A stretch of DNA of 64,000 nt from RBG-16-66-20 sp040752005 (GTDB lineage Bacteria > Pseudomonadota > Gammaproteobacteria > Burkholderiales > SG8-39): NCBI GenBank assembly GCA_040752005.1, contig JBFMFX010000019.1, forward strand, positions 1-64,000. Reading direction: 5' to 3'. A program made the translations under genes and the position numbers. The notes below the pieces were generated by a model. That model searched no databases and had not been told where the DNA came from. It was given only the letters and a program-made list of their open reading frames with translations. This document shows, one piece after another, positions 16,938 to 23,900 of the stretch (the first letter of the stretch is position 1; every line of letters begins with the position of its first letter).

Positions 16938-17258
16938 TCAGTGCGGTGCGTGCCCCCGGGCGCGCGCCTTCCTGGCCTCGCGCTGGGCGTTGCTGTGCTC
17001 CTCGATCGCCATCAGCTGCCAGCCGAGCTGGCGCAGGATGTCGCCGATTGCAGCCGGTCCGCAGCGATGGCCGATGGCGGCAAGCTTCCAGGCCGCCACC
17101 TGCACGAAGACCGCCAGCATGCGCCGGTTGATCGCCTCCTCGGCCATCGCGTTCATCTGCGCGACGAGCCGGTCGCGCAGCTCGTCCTCGGTGATCGGGG
17201 CGGGCGCCCCGGGTTGCGCCGGCGCACCGCCGCCGGCCACGATCTGCTCCAGTTTCAT
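16938..17258 (-). CDS. Protein of unknown function, 106 residues
   Basis: Start at ATG 17258 is set by a strong AGAGGAGGT. The N-terminus (MKLEQIVAGGG then a Pro/Ala-rich linker) leads to a largely helical domain (DELRDRLVAQMNAMAEEAIN, LAVFVQVAAWKLAAIGHRCG) and a basic C-terminus (NAQREARKARARGH). No signal peptide or clear membrane segment. Not recognised. It lies between two other unknown genes on the same strand with good ribosome binding sites. Confidence 0.6.
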   Translation of the reverse strand: MKLEQIVAGGGAPAQPGAPAPITEDELRDRLVAQMNAMAEEAINRRMLAVFVQVAAWKLAAIGHRCGPAAIGDILRQLGWQLMAIEEHSNAQREARKARARGHAPH

Positions 17259-17316
17259 GCACACCTCCTCTGTCCGAATGCTTGCGCGGGCGGCCGCCGG
17301 CCGCCCGCCTCTTTCA

Positions 17317-17523
17317 TCAGCGCCGGCGCTCGGCGAGCACCAGCACCGCATCGCGCGGCAGCGGATCGTTCGCCATCAGGTCCCACTCGACCCAGAAGAA
17401 CGCCCGCTGGTCCTTGCGCCCGACGTGGAAGCGAAAGCTGCGCTCGGCCTCGATGAGCGGCAGCCGCCCCAGTTCCTTTTCCGGGGCGATGCGCGCCCCT
17501 TGCATGCGTTGAATGCGTCTCAC
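17317..17523 (-). CDS. Small protein of unknown function, 68 residues
   Basis: GTG start at 17523 preceded by GAGGAGG at good spacing, which is the main reason to accept it. The sequence (RRIQRMQGARIAPEKELGRL, then FRFHVGRKDQRAFFWVEWDL) is mixed alpha/beta and has no recognised motif. It is the first of three same-strand genes with strong ribosome binding sites (to 16181). Confidence 0.5.
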   Translation of the reverse strand: MRRIQRMQGARIAPEKELGRLPLIEAERSFRFHVGRKDQRAFFWVEWDLMANDPLPRDAVLVLAERRR

Positions 17524-17847
17524 GTTGCCTCCTCGAAGTTGTCAAAGAGCCCGCGGCTGTCCCGGCACCGGGCAAAAGGGGCAATACGACACCCCTTGCA
17601 GGCGCGCGCGAAGGCCGCGCAGCACCGTCCTCGCGAAAACTCCTAATGACGCTTCAGGAAAGCGGTCGTGACGCTCGTTCGATTCGATCGGCCACTTGCA
17701 TACCCTCCGGTTCGGTTGCCGAACGGCCCCCTGGAAATCCGGGAGGGCCGTCGCTTTAGCAGCACTTGTGAATCGCCCTGCAAGTTGACGCTTAAATCGG
17801 CGATGCGCGCTCCAGGCACGCAGCTCGAATTCTATGGCAACCCGGGC
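17524..17847. other. Gene-free stretch with a hairpin
   Basis: About 320 bases without a supported gene, between the unknown gene set and the small membrane protein gene. It contains an imperfect hairpin (17723-17751, arms ACGGCCCCCTGG and CCGGGAGGGCCGT, loop AAAT) with no T-run on either strand, and a short TTCGG-TTG-CCGAA inverted repeat just before it. Probably the promoter region of the minus-strand genes; no clear promoter was identified. Confidence 0.4.
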
Positions 17848-18060
17848 TCACCGAACGAGCCTGAGGTGGGCTCGCCGCAGCCGCGGCGCGGGCCCATGCG
17901 CACCAAGACCCGCCGCGCGCCGGCGCTCCTTGCTGCAGCACCAGAGGCGGCCGCCCACCCACAATCCCACCGCCGCCCCGAGCACGGCCCCGCCGACGAG
18001 CCACGCAGGCAGCAGCAGGAGCGCGGCGAGCAGGAGCAGGCTCCACACGAGGGCCGGCAT
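17848..18060 (-). CDS. Small membrane protein, 70 residues
   Basis: One long or two short hydrophobic segments (ALVWSLLLLAALLLLPAWLV and GGAVLGAAVGLWVGG) followed by a Cys pair (LWCCSKERRR) and a very basic tail. It begins 9 bases after the ARPP-1/DUF6569 gene and is probably co-transcribed. No family recognised; the basic tail suggests cytoplasmic C-terminus. Confidence 0.5.
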   Translation of the reverse strand: MPALVWSLLLLAALLLLPAWLVGGAVLGAAVGLWVGGRLWCCSKERRRAAGLGAHGPAPRLRRAHLRLVR

Positions 18061-18069
18061 CGCCGCCTC

Positions 18070-18990
18070 CTACGCGAGCGCATAGCCGGCCAGATGGACC
18101 ACCCGCCCCTCTGCCGCGAGCGCTCCGCCGGCGATCCCCTCGCCCGAGAGCCGAACGTCCTCGCCCTCGCCGAGCGCCGGGAAGCGCTCCGCGGCCGCAC
18201 GCCGGATGCGATCGAGGAAAGCGCGCACCTCCGATTCCGGCGGCGCGAGTTCCTTGCCGTTCGCCGTCTCGAGCGCATCGAGCGCGTAACTGCGCACGAG
18301 CTTGGGCAGATAGCGCGCGAAGGCCGCAGCCGAATCGAAAAGCTCCAGCCCGATCACGCGCCCGTCGAGCGCGAGCACCGCGCCGCGCTGGCCCGGCTCG
18401 GCGCGAAAGGCGCGCACATAGGCGGCGAGCGTGTGCTCGCTCGCCTCGTACACGTCCGACAGGGACAGGGTGGCCGAGTCCACCCCACGCGCGGAGATCT
18501 TCTCGGCGACGCACTGCCACAGCCCGCCCTGATCGGCGCGGCGCGAGCCGCTGGTGCGCAGCGAGTCCGATACCTGGGCCATTTTCATCGCCCGCGCCTT
18601 CGCGAACAGCGAGCGGCCGCCGACACGGAATTCGCGCGAACGCCACGCCCAGCGCCCCTGCTCGACGCAGGCGACCGGAATCACGATGCGCTTGCCCGCG
18701 CCCGCGAGGAGGGAGAGGTTCACGATGCGGTTTTGCTTCGCGCCGACCAGCTCATCGCCGTCCACCAGCAGGATGCGCTCGGCGGAGGTGTTCTCGAAGG
18801 CGAGCTCCGGGACGCTGCCGCCTTCCGAGACCTCGATGACGCGGGCAAGACCGCGCGCGAGCGCCTCGTCGAGCAGGACGCTGCCGGCGCCGGCCTCGTC
18901 CGCGCCAAGGAGCGGAAAGAGCGCCAGGTTGCGGTGAACCTGCGGCGCGCCGAGCGTGATCCCCGCGAGCGACCGTTCGATTTCCTGCAT
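18070..18990 (-). CDS. DUF6569 / ARPP-1 family protein
   Basis: A 306-residue protein with the family pattern: FPLLGADEAGAGSVLLDEAL, then IEVSEGGSVPELAFENTSAE, ILLVDGDELVGAKQNRIVN and IPVACVEQGRWAW. ARPP-1 (ARG and rhodanese-phosphatase-superfamily-associated protein) domains are thought to act in sensing or signalling, but no reaction is established. ATG 18990 follows GGAGG. Followed by the small membrane protein gene. Confidence 0.75.
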   Translation of the reverse strand: MQEIERSLAGITLGAPQVHRNLALFPLLGADEAGAGSVLLDEALARGLARVIEVSEGGSVPELAFENTSAERILLVDGDELVGAKQNRIVNLSLLAGAGKRIVIPVACVEQGRWAWRSREFRVGGRSLFAKARAMKMAQVSDSLRTSGSRRADQGGLWQCVAEKISARGVDSATLSLSDVYEASEHTLAAYVRAFRAEPGQRGAVLALDGRVIGLELFDSAAAFARYLPKLVRSYALDALETANGKELAPPESEVRAFLDRIRRAAAERFPALGEGEDVRLSGEGIAGGALAAEGRVVHLAGYALA

Positions 18991-19086
18991 GGTGGCCTCC
19001 TGACGGAAATTGCAGACGACGCAGTGTCGCAGGCGGCAGGCTCATGAGACGAGCCCGTGCGCCCGCTCACGCGCTAAGCTTCGCGC

Positions 19087-19812
19087 GTGGCAAGAAAGCT
19101 CTTCGACCCCTCGTCCTCCGCCCCTTTCGCGCTCAGCCGCTCGAAGGTGGCGCTGTTCCTGGAGTGCCCGCGCTGTTTCTACCTCGACCGGCGGCTCGGC
19201 ATTGCGCGGCCGGCGGGTTTTCCGTTCAACCTGAACGCGGCGGTGGACGCGCTCCTCAAGCGCGAGTTCGACGCCTACCGCACCCGCGGCGAACCCCACC
19301 CGCTGATGCGCGCCGCGGGTCTCGACGCCGTTCCGCATGCGCACCCGGAGCTGGAGGCCTGGCGCTCGGTGGCGAGGGGCGTGCGGGTACTGCACGAGCC
19401 GACGCGGCTCGAGCTCTACGGGGCGATTGACGACCTCTGGCGCGACCTCGCCACCGGCGAGTTGATCGTGGCCGACTACAAGGCGACGTCGAAGGACGCC
19501 GAGGTCACGCTCGATGCCGCCTGGCAGGACGGCTACAAGCGCCAGATGGAGTTCTATCAGTGGCTGCTCCGGCGGCGCGGGTTCGCGGTCGCGCGGCGCG
19601 GCTGGTTCGTTTACTGCAACGGCCGGCGCGACCTCGATCGCTTCGACGGCCGGCTCGAATTCCGCATCCGGCTGATCCCGTACGAGGGCGACGACGGCTG
19701 GGTCGAGGAGACGCTCGCGCGCATCCGCGCGACCCTCGATGCGCCTGCGCCACCGCCACCGGAGCCCGATTGCGAGTTCTGTGCTTTCGCCGGCAGGGCC
19801 GCGCGCGCCTGA
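19087..19812 (+). CDS. PD-(D/E)XK nuclease, Cas4/RecB-like with four cysteines
   Basis: A 241-residue single-domain nuclease. The N-terminal SRSKVALFLECPRCFYLDRR has the Cas4/RecB-like Cys pair (27, 30); YGAIDDLW and VADYKA give the metal-binding Asp and the D-x-K catalytic core (Asp130, Lys132); C-terminal DCEFCAF adds Cys229 and Cys232. Four cysteines in these positions suggest a Fe-S cluster as in AddB and Cas4. There is no CRISPR array nearby. GTG start 6 bases after TAAGCT, with no Shine-Dalgarno. Confidence 0.8.
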   Translation: MARKLFDPSSSAPFALSRSKVALFLECPRCFYLDRRLGIARPAGFPFNLNAAVDALLKREFDAYRTRGEPHPLMRAAGLDAVPHAHPELEAWRSVARGVRVLHEPTRLELYGAIDDLWRDLATGELIVADYKATSKDAEVTLDAAWQDGYKRQMEFYQWLLRRRGFAVARRGWFVYCNGRRDLDRFDGRLEFRIRLIPYEGDDGWVEETLARIRATLDAPAPPPPEPDCEFCAFAGRAARA

Positions 19813-20288
19813 GGCACGGCGCGCAGGCGTCCGAGCAGCCGCAGGAGCGCGGCGCGCGCCTCGCGGTAAATGCCCGGCCGCCGGCTCTCGCGCGGCCCGG
19901 CCACGTTGAGCGTGCGGATCCGGTGGCGCGCGAGCCACGCCCGGAACCGCGCCGGCTCGACGCCGCGTTCGAGCGGCACGACGAGCACCGGCTTTCGGTA
20001 GCGCTCGCGCGCAAGCCGCACGGTGAGCAGCGTTCCGCCTTCGAGCGCGCCGCGGTTGAGCACCAGCGTGCCGTCGGAGTCGCGCACGTTCCAGGCGGTG
20101 CGCTGCGCGTAGCCTGCCGAGGGCGTCTCGCGCAGGCGGTAGCGCGGCGCAATCGCACCGTCCTCGGCGCGCCGGCCGCGCGGGCACCAGCCGCCGGCCG
20201 CAATCCCGAGCGCACGCGCGACATCCAGCGCGGCGCGGTCCACGCCGCTCTGGCCGCCGGAAACGATGCGAATCCCGACTGGCGTCAC
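19611..20288 (-). CDS. Putative molybdenum carrier / LOG-like Rossmann protein with antisense tail
   Basis: N-terminal IRIVSGGQSGVDRAALDVAR with GGWCPRGRRAEDG, then NVRDSDGTLVLNRG and LNVAGPRESRRPGIY are diagnostic of the putative molybdenum carrier family, a nucleotide-binding Rossmann fold. The family core ends near residue 150 (LRLLGRLRAV). The frame runs about 70 residues further, antisense to the end of the nuclease gene, giving a low-complexity Ser/Arg tail of doubtful reality. Start assigned to GTG 20288, 38 bases from the divergent RNase D-like gene. Confidence 0.75.
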   Translation of the reverse strand: MTPVGIRIVSGGQSGVDRAALDVARALGIAAGGWCPRGRRAEDGAIAPRYRLRETPSAGYAQRTAWNVRDSDGTLVLNRGALEGGTLLTVRLARERYRKPVLVVPLERGVEPARFRAWLARHRIRTLNVAGPRESRRPGIYREARAALLRLLGRLRAVPQARAALPAKAQNSQSGSGGGGAGASRVARMRASVSSTQPSSPSYGISRMRNSSRPSKRSRSRRPLQ

Positions 20289-20314
20289 GGTGCGGTACTT
20301 TACCGGCGCCGGGA

Positions 20315-20320
20315 TACCAT
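20315..20320 (+). promoter_or_regulatory. -10-like hexamer of the RNase D-like gene
   Basis: TACCAT ends 6 bases before ATG 20327; same geometry as at nadE, kynA and the M20 peptidase gene. Confidence 0.4.
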
Positions 20321-20326
20321 CCCGGC

Positions 20327-20944
20327 ATGACGTCGGCGCAACCCGTTTCGCGCAGCATCTCGCGCGAGCAGCTGATGGCGCTGCCGATCGCGCGCTGGGA
20401 AGGGACAGTGCACCTGGTGGAGGACGCGACGGCGCTGCAGCGCGCCGCGGCGGAGATCCGCGTCGAATCGGTCGTCGGCTTCGACACCGAGACGCGGCCC
20501 GCCTTCCGGGCCGGTGAGAGCCACCTTCCGGCGCTCGCGCAGGTCGCGACCGCCCGCGCGGTGTACCTTTTCCCGCTGCTGCGCCTGGACTGCTCGGCGG
20601 TGCTCGCGCCGCTACTTTCCGACCCGCGCATCGCAGTGGCGGGCGTGGCGCTCGCCGACGACCTGCGCGCGCTGCGGCGGCTCTTCGCCTTCGAGGCGAG
20701 CGCGGTGGTGGACCTCGGGAAAATCGCCGCGCGGCACGGGCTGAAGCAGACCGGCGTTCGCAATCTCGCCGGGATCTTTCTCGGCGTGCGCATCCCGAAG
20801 GGACCGAAGACCTCCAACTGGGCGGCGCGACGGCTCTCGCCAAAGCAGATCGCCTACGCCGCGACCGACGCCTGGATCTGCCGCGAGCTGTACCTGAAGT
20901 TCGCCGAGCTGGGGCTCGCCGCTCAGCCCTGCCAGACGGCGTAG
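20327..20944 (+). CDS. DEDDy 3'-5' exonuclease domain protein (RNase D-like)
   Basis: A 205-residue protein consisting only of the exonuclease fold. Motif I is GFDTETRPAF (Asp53, Glu55), motif II lies in VALADDLRAL and motif III is YAATDAWICREL, with the Tyr of the DEDDy class. KLSPKQ-like RLSPKQIAYA precedes it as in RNase D. HRDC domains are absent, so it is a stand-alone exonuclease, probably acting on RNA or short DNA ends. Converges on the GIY-YIG-like gene with a 22-base overlap. Confidence 0.85.
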   Translation: MTSAQPVSRSISREQLMALPIARWEGTVHLVEDATALQRAAAEIRVESVVGFDTETRPAFRAGESHLPALAQVATARAVYLFPLLRLDCSAVLAPLLSDPRIAVAGVALADDLRALRRLFAFEASAVVDLGKIAARHGLKQTGVRNLAGIFLGVRIPKGPKTSNWAARRLSPKQIAYAATDAWICRELYLKFAELGLAAQPCQTA

Positions 20945-21258
20945 CCCTTCGCGCGCAGTTCCTCGGCGAGCTCCTTCTCCATGGTTTCGGCGGCCGCGAA
21001 CGGCATCGGATTGAGGAACTCGTAGAGTTCGGGCAGGAGCCCGATGCCGTAGTCGCGCACATAGCGGTTCGCCTTCACGCCCGCCTTGTGGTTCTGAAAG
21101 CGTTCGCCGGGCGGCAACCCGGTCATGCCGACGTACACGCAAGGCATGCCGGCGCGGTAGCCGGGATTGCGCGCGCGAAAGCGCCGGTCCTTCAGTACCG
21201 CCGGATCGAGCGCGACGACGTAGACGTTGTGACGGTGACGCGGCCGCGCGCCTGGCAC
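20923..21258 (-). CDS. GIY-YIG-like nuclease domain protein
   Basis: A 111-residue protein. NVYVVALDPAVL and CVYVGMTGLPPGERFQNHKA match the two core strands and first helix of a GIY-YIG-type fold, with Glu in AAETMEKELAEELRAKGYAV as the likely metal ligand. It resembles unassigned proteobacterial proteins. The start is uncertain: GTG 21258 is used because the frame upstream overlaps the next gene's coding end at 21270 and reads as poor sequence. Confidence 0.65.
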   Translation of the reverse strand: MPGARPRHRHNVYVVALDPAVLKDRRFRARNPGYRAGMPCVYVGMTGLPPGERFQNHKAGVKANRYVRDYGIGLLPELYEFLNPMPFAAAETMEKELAEELRAKGYAVWQG

Positions 21259-21269
21259 CGCTTTCGCCC

Positions 21270-21821
21270 TCAGCGCCCCCTGTAGTACATCGGGAAGAGC
21301 CGCTTCACCACCTCGCCGTCGGCGGCCCACGAATGGCAGCCGTCAATGAAGTACGGCTTCTTCGAGGTGTCGGCGGCGGGCTTGTCGCCCGCCTTCGGCC
21401 AGCTGCCGATCGTCTGGAAGGCGACGGTGGCGACCGGCATCAGCAGCTCGGTGATATGCGTGCAGCCGCGCGTGCGGCCGACCGCCTCGGCGACCGCCTT
21501 TCGCCAGCCGGCGCCGATTTTCGCGCCGACCAGGCGCTTGTAGTTCGGCGCCACCTCCGGGCACGGGGGGTACGGCGCGTGGTTCGTCGCCACCTCGATG
21601 TCCCGCACGGTCATGTCGCGGTCCACCGAGACTCGCACTTCCATGTCGTGCACGTGCGAGCCCGCCTCGCGATGCCCGCGGTAGGGCTCGTCCACCGCAT
21701 AGGTCTTGCGGTCAATGATGCGCGCCTCGATGTCGAACAGGCCGTCTTCGCGCTCGTAGCCCCGGCATTCGATCGTGCGCGTGTGCAGGTGCCGGCGCGG
21801 CGCCGGCGGCGGAAGGCTCAT
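21270..21821 (-). CDS. DUF2889 domain-containing protein
   Basis: A 183-residue protein typical of DUF2889: RTIECRGYEREDGLFDIEAR, HVHDMEVRVSVDRDMTVRDI, APYPPCPEVAPNYKRLVGAK, RTRGCTHITELL and the C-terminal FIDGCHSW. The conserved Cys and His residues suggest metal binding, but function is unknown. Intact, with 75 bases to the yajD-like gene. Confidence 0.85.
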   Translation of the reverse strand: MSLPPPAPRRHLHTRTIECRGYEREDGLFDIEARIIDRKTYAVDEPYRGHREAGSHVHDMEVRVSVDRDMTVRDIEVATNHAPYPPCPEVAPNYKRLVGAKIGAGWRKAVAEAVGRTRGCTHITELLMPVATVAFQTIGSWPKAGDKPAADTSKKPYFIDGCHSWAADGEVVKRLFPMYYRGR

Positions 21822-21896
21822 CGGCTCATGCTCCTCGAATCATGCCGGGCGACATTTTGCCCGCTGCAGCCGGGCGCGCAGCGAAATGCCCCGGCG

Positions 21897-22220
21897 TCAC
21901 TTGCCGCCGCGCTTGAGCAGGTCGGCAAGCCCGGCGAACGGGCGATGGGTCGCGGCAGGCCCGTCCTTCTTCTCGACGCCGCCTGCGGCGCGGAAGTCCT
22001 CGTAGCGGGCGTGCTCGTTCTCGTGGCACCAGAGGCACAGCAGCTCCCAGTTCGAACCGTCGGGCGGATTGTTGCGGTGGTTGCCGTCCTTGTGGTGCAC
22101 CGTCAGCTCGCGCAGGCGCCTTGCGCCGAACTCGCGCCCGCAGCGCGCGCAGATCCAGGGCAGGATCCTGAGTGCCTGCTCGCGGTACGGTTCGTCGCGG
22201 CGGCCGCGCACCGGGCTCAT
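21897..22220 (-). CDS. yajD: YajD-family HNH nuclease
   Basis: HNH endonuclease fold, 107 residues. ICARCGREF and LCLWCHENEH give the zinc-binding Cys pairs, and LTVHHKDGNHRNNPPDGSNWE is the conserved YajD core with the catalytic His. Biological target unknown. ATG 22220 is preferred over ATG 22232 because a TAAGAT -10-like hexamer (22231-22236) overlaps the upstream ATG. Confidence 0.88.
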   Translation of the reverse strand: MSPVRGRRDEPYREQALRILPWICARCGREFGARRLRELTVHHKDGNHRNNPPDGSNWELLCLWCHENEHARYEDFRAAGGVEKKDGPAATHRPFAGLADLLKRGGK

Positions 22221-22248
22221 GGCGGCGCCCATCTTACGCCCTCTGCCC

Positions 22249-22647
22249 TCAGTCGAGGCGCTTGGAGCGCAGTGCCTTGATTTCCGAGCGCGCGCGCTTT
22301 TCCCTCAGCCGCCGCTCGCGCGCCGCGCGGCCCGGGCGAGTGGGGCGACGCGGCTTCGGCACGTGCGCCGCGGCGGCGACGAGCGCGTACAGGCGCCGGA
22401 TCGCGTCCGCGCGATTTCGCTCCAGGCTCCTGTGCCGCTCGGCCTTGATCACCACCACGCCATCGCGGGTGATGCGCGCGTCGCGCCGCGCAAGCAGCCG
22501 CTCTTTCAGCGCCTCGGGCAGGGATGAAGCCCGGATGTCGAACCGAAGATGCACCGCGTTGGACACCTTGTTCACGTTCTGTCCGCCGGGGCCGCCTGCC
22601 CGCACCGCGGTGATCTCGATCTCCGCCTCGGGGATATGCAACCTCAT
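22249..22647 (-). CDS. arfB: Alternative ribosome-rescue factor / peptidyl-tRNA hydrolase ArfB
   Basis: Rescues ribosomes stalled on mRNAs without stop codons by hydrolysing peptidyl-tRNA. The 132-residue protein has the catalytic loop RAGGPGGQNVNKV and a long basic C-terminal tail (PRRPTRPGRAARERRLREK) that enters the empty mRNA channel. Its ATG overlaps the stop of the diguanylate cyclase gene (ATGA), so it is translationally coupled to it. Confidence 0.93.
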   Translation of the reverse strand: MRLHIPEAEIEITAVRAGGPGGQNVNKVSNAVHLRFDIRASSLPEALKERLLARRDARITRDGVVVIKAERHRSLERNRADAIRRLYALVAAAAHVPKPRRPTRPGRAARERRLREKRARSEIKALRSKRLD

Positions 22648-23861
22648 GCGCTCACCCGGTTGCGGCCGGACTGCTTGGCGCGATAGAGCGCCTCGTCGGC
22701 GGCCTTCAGTACGCGCTCGGGCTTTTCCTGGGCCTTCGGGCCGGCGACGCCGATCGAGACGGTGACCGAAAGCACCTCCTCCGGCTCGCGGCTGCCGCGT
22801 CGGCGGCTGCCCTCCCTCGGATCCTTCGGCCGATCCTCGCCGCGCACTGCCATGCGGTAGCGCTCGATCGAGCCGCGGATCGCCTCCAGGTGCGGCAGCG
22901 CCTCCTCGGGCGCCGCGTGGGGAAAGAGCACGGTGAACTCCTCGCCGCCGTAGCGGTAGGCGCGAGCGCCGCCCCGCACCTGCGCAAGGCGCGCGCCGAC
23001 GAGCCTGAGCACCTGATCGCCGATGTCATGGCCGTGCACGTCGTTGAATTTCTTGAAGTGGTCCACGTCCACCATCGCGATCGTGTAGGTGGGCCCGAGG
23101 GTGCGCAGGTCCTCCTCCAGCGCGCGGCGGTTGGGCAGCCCGGTGAGCGCGTCGCGGAAGGCGAGGCGGTGAGATTCCTGCAGGACGCCGACGAGAATCG
23201 CCGCGCCCGCGGCGGACACAAAGATCGCCGGCACTGCGGGCGTCGCCGCGAAGGTGCCGCCGATGTAGAAGATGACGATCGCGCTGGCGGTGGCGACTTC
23301 CAGCGGCCGCGCTTCCGGCCAGCAGCGCCACGCGGCGGCGGCGAACGCCGCGCCCGTCAGCAGCCGTCCAGGAAGCGGCACCGGCGGCCCGCGCAGGAGC
23401 CAGTGATCGAGCATCGTCTGCCAGACTGCGCCGGAGAAAAGGCTTCGGCCGGAGGCGGCGACCCAGAGGACCAGCAGCGCCTCCAGCGCAACGAGCGCGA
23501 GCCAGCGCCAGCTTCCGGGGTAGCGCACGCCGCGCTCAGGCAGAAGCAGCGCCGCAAGGGCGTTCGCCGGCACGAGCAGCACGAGCGCGGCGTAGGTTGC
23601 CTTCGCCGGCACCGAGTTTTCTCCCCACCCTTGCGCGAACTGCCAGCCGGCGTAGGCCGCGAGCACCGAGAACGCGAGCACGAACGGCCGGCCGCGGTTG
23701 AACCAGAAGCACACCAAGCAGGCGAGGGCGAGGACCGCATGCGGTCCGGCTGTGGAAAGGCCCGAGAGTGAGACCGGAAGCGGCGGCGCAAGCGTTGCCG
23801 CCAGAACCGCGACCGCGAGGATGGCGACCGGAGCCGCTAACGGGCGGAGGGCAGGCGCCAC
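22644..23861 (-). CDS. Membrane-bound diguanylate cyclase (GGDEF)
   Basis: Makes cyclic di-GMP from two GTP. The first ~225 residues hold about seven membrane helices; the GGDEF domain begins at FRDALTGLPNRRALEE, with VDVDHFKKFNDVHGHDIGDQ (metal site) and the active-site loop RYGGEEF. There is no RxxD inhibitory site before the loop, so product inhibition is probably absent. A charged insertion (GEDRPKDPREGSRRRGSREP) interrupts the domain before LSVTVSIGVA. GTG start. First gene of a pair with arfB. Confidence 0.88.
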   Translation of the reverse strand: MAPALRPLAAPVAILAVAVLAATLAPPLPVSLSGLSTAGPHAVLALACLVCFWFNRGRPFVLAFSVLAAYAGWQFAQGWGENSVPAKATYAALVLLVPANALAALLLPERGVRYPGSWRWLALVALEALLVLWVAASGRSLFSGAVWQTMLDHWLLRGPPVPLPGRLLTGAAFAAAAWRCWPEARPLEVATASAIVIFYIGGTFAATPAVPAIFVSAAGAAILVGVLQESHRLAFRDALTGLPNRRALEEDLRTLGPTYTIAMVDVDHFKKFNDVHGHDIGDQVLRLVGARLAQVRGGARAYRYGGEEFTVLFPHAAPEEALPHLEAIRGSIERYRMAVRGEDRPKDPREGSRRRGSREPEEVLSVTVSIGVAGPKAQEKPERVLKAADEALYRAKQSGRNRVSA

Positions 23862-23900
23862 GCGGGTACCGAGGGCCCCCTTTGCGCTGTTGCGCGGCGC

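Noticed and set aside
17723..17751. Rho-independent terminator
   Set aside because: The hairpin is good but has no run of T on either strand.
19087..19812. Part of a CRISPR-Cas locus
   Set aside because: The nuclease is Cas4-like, but no cas1, cas2 or repeat array is found in the window.
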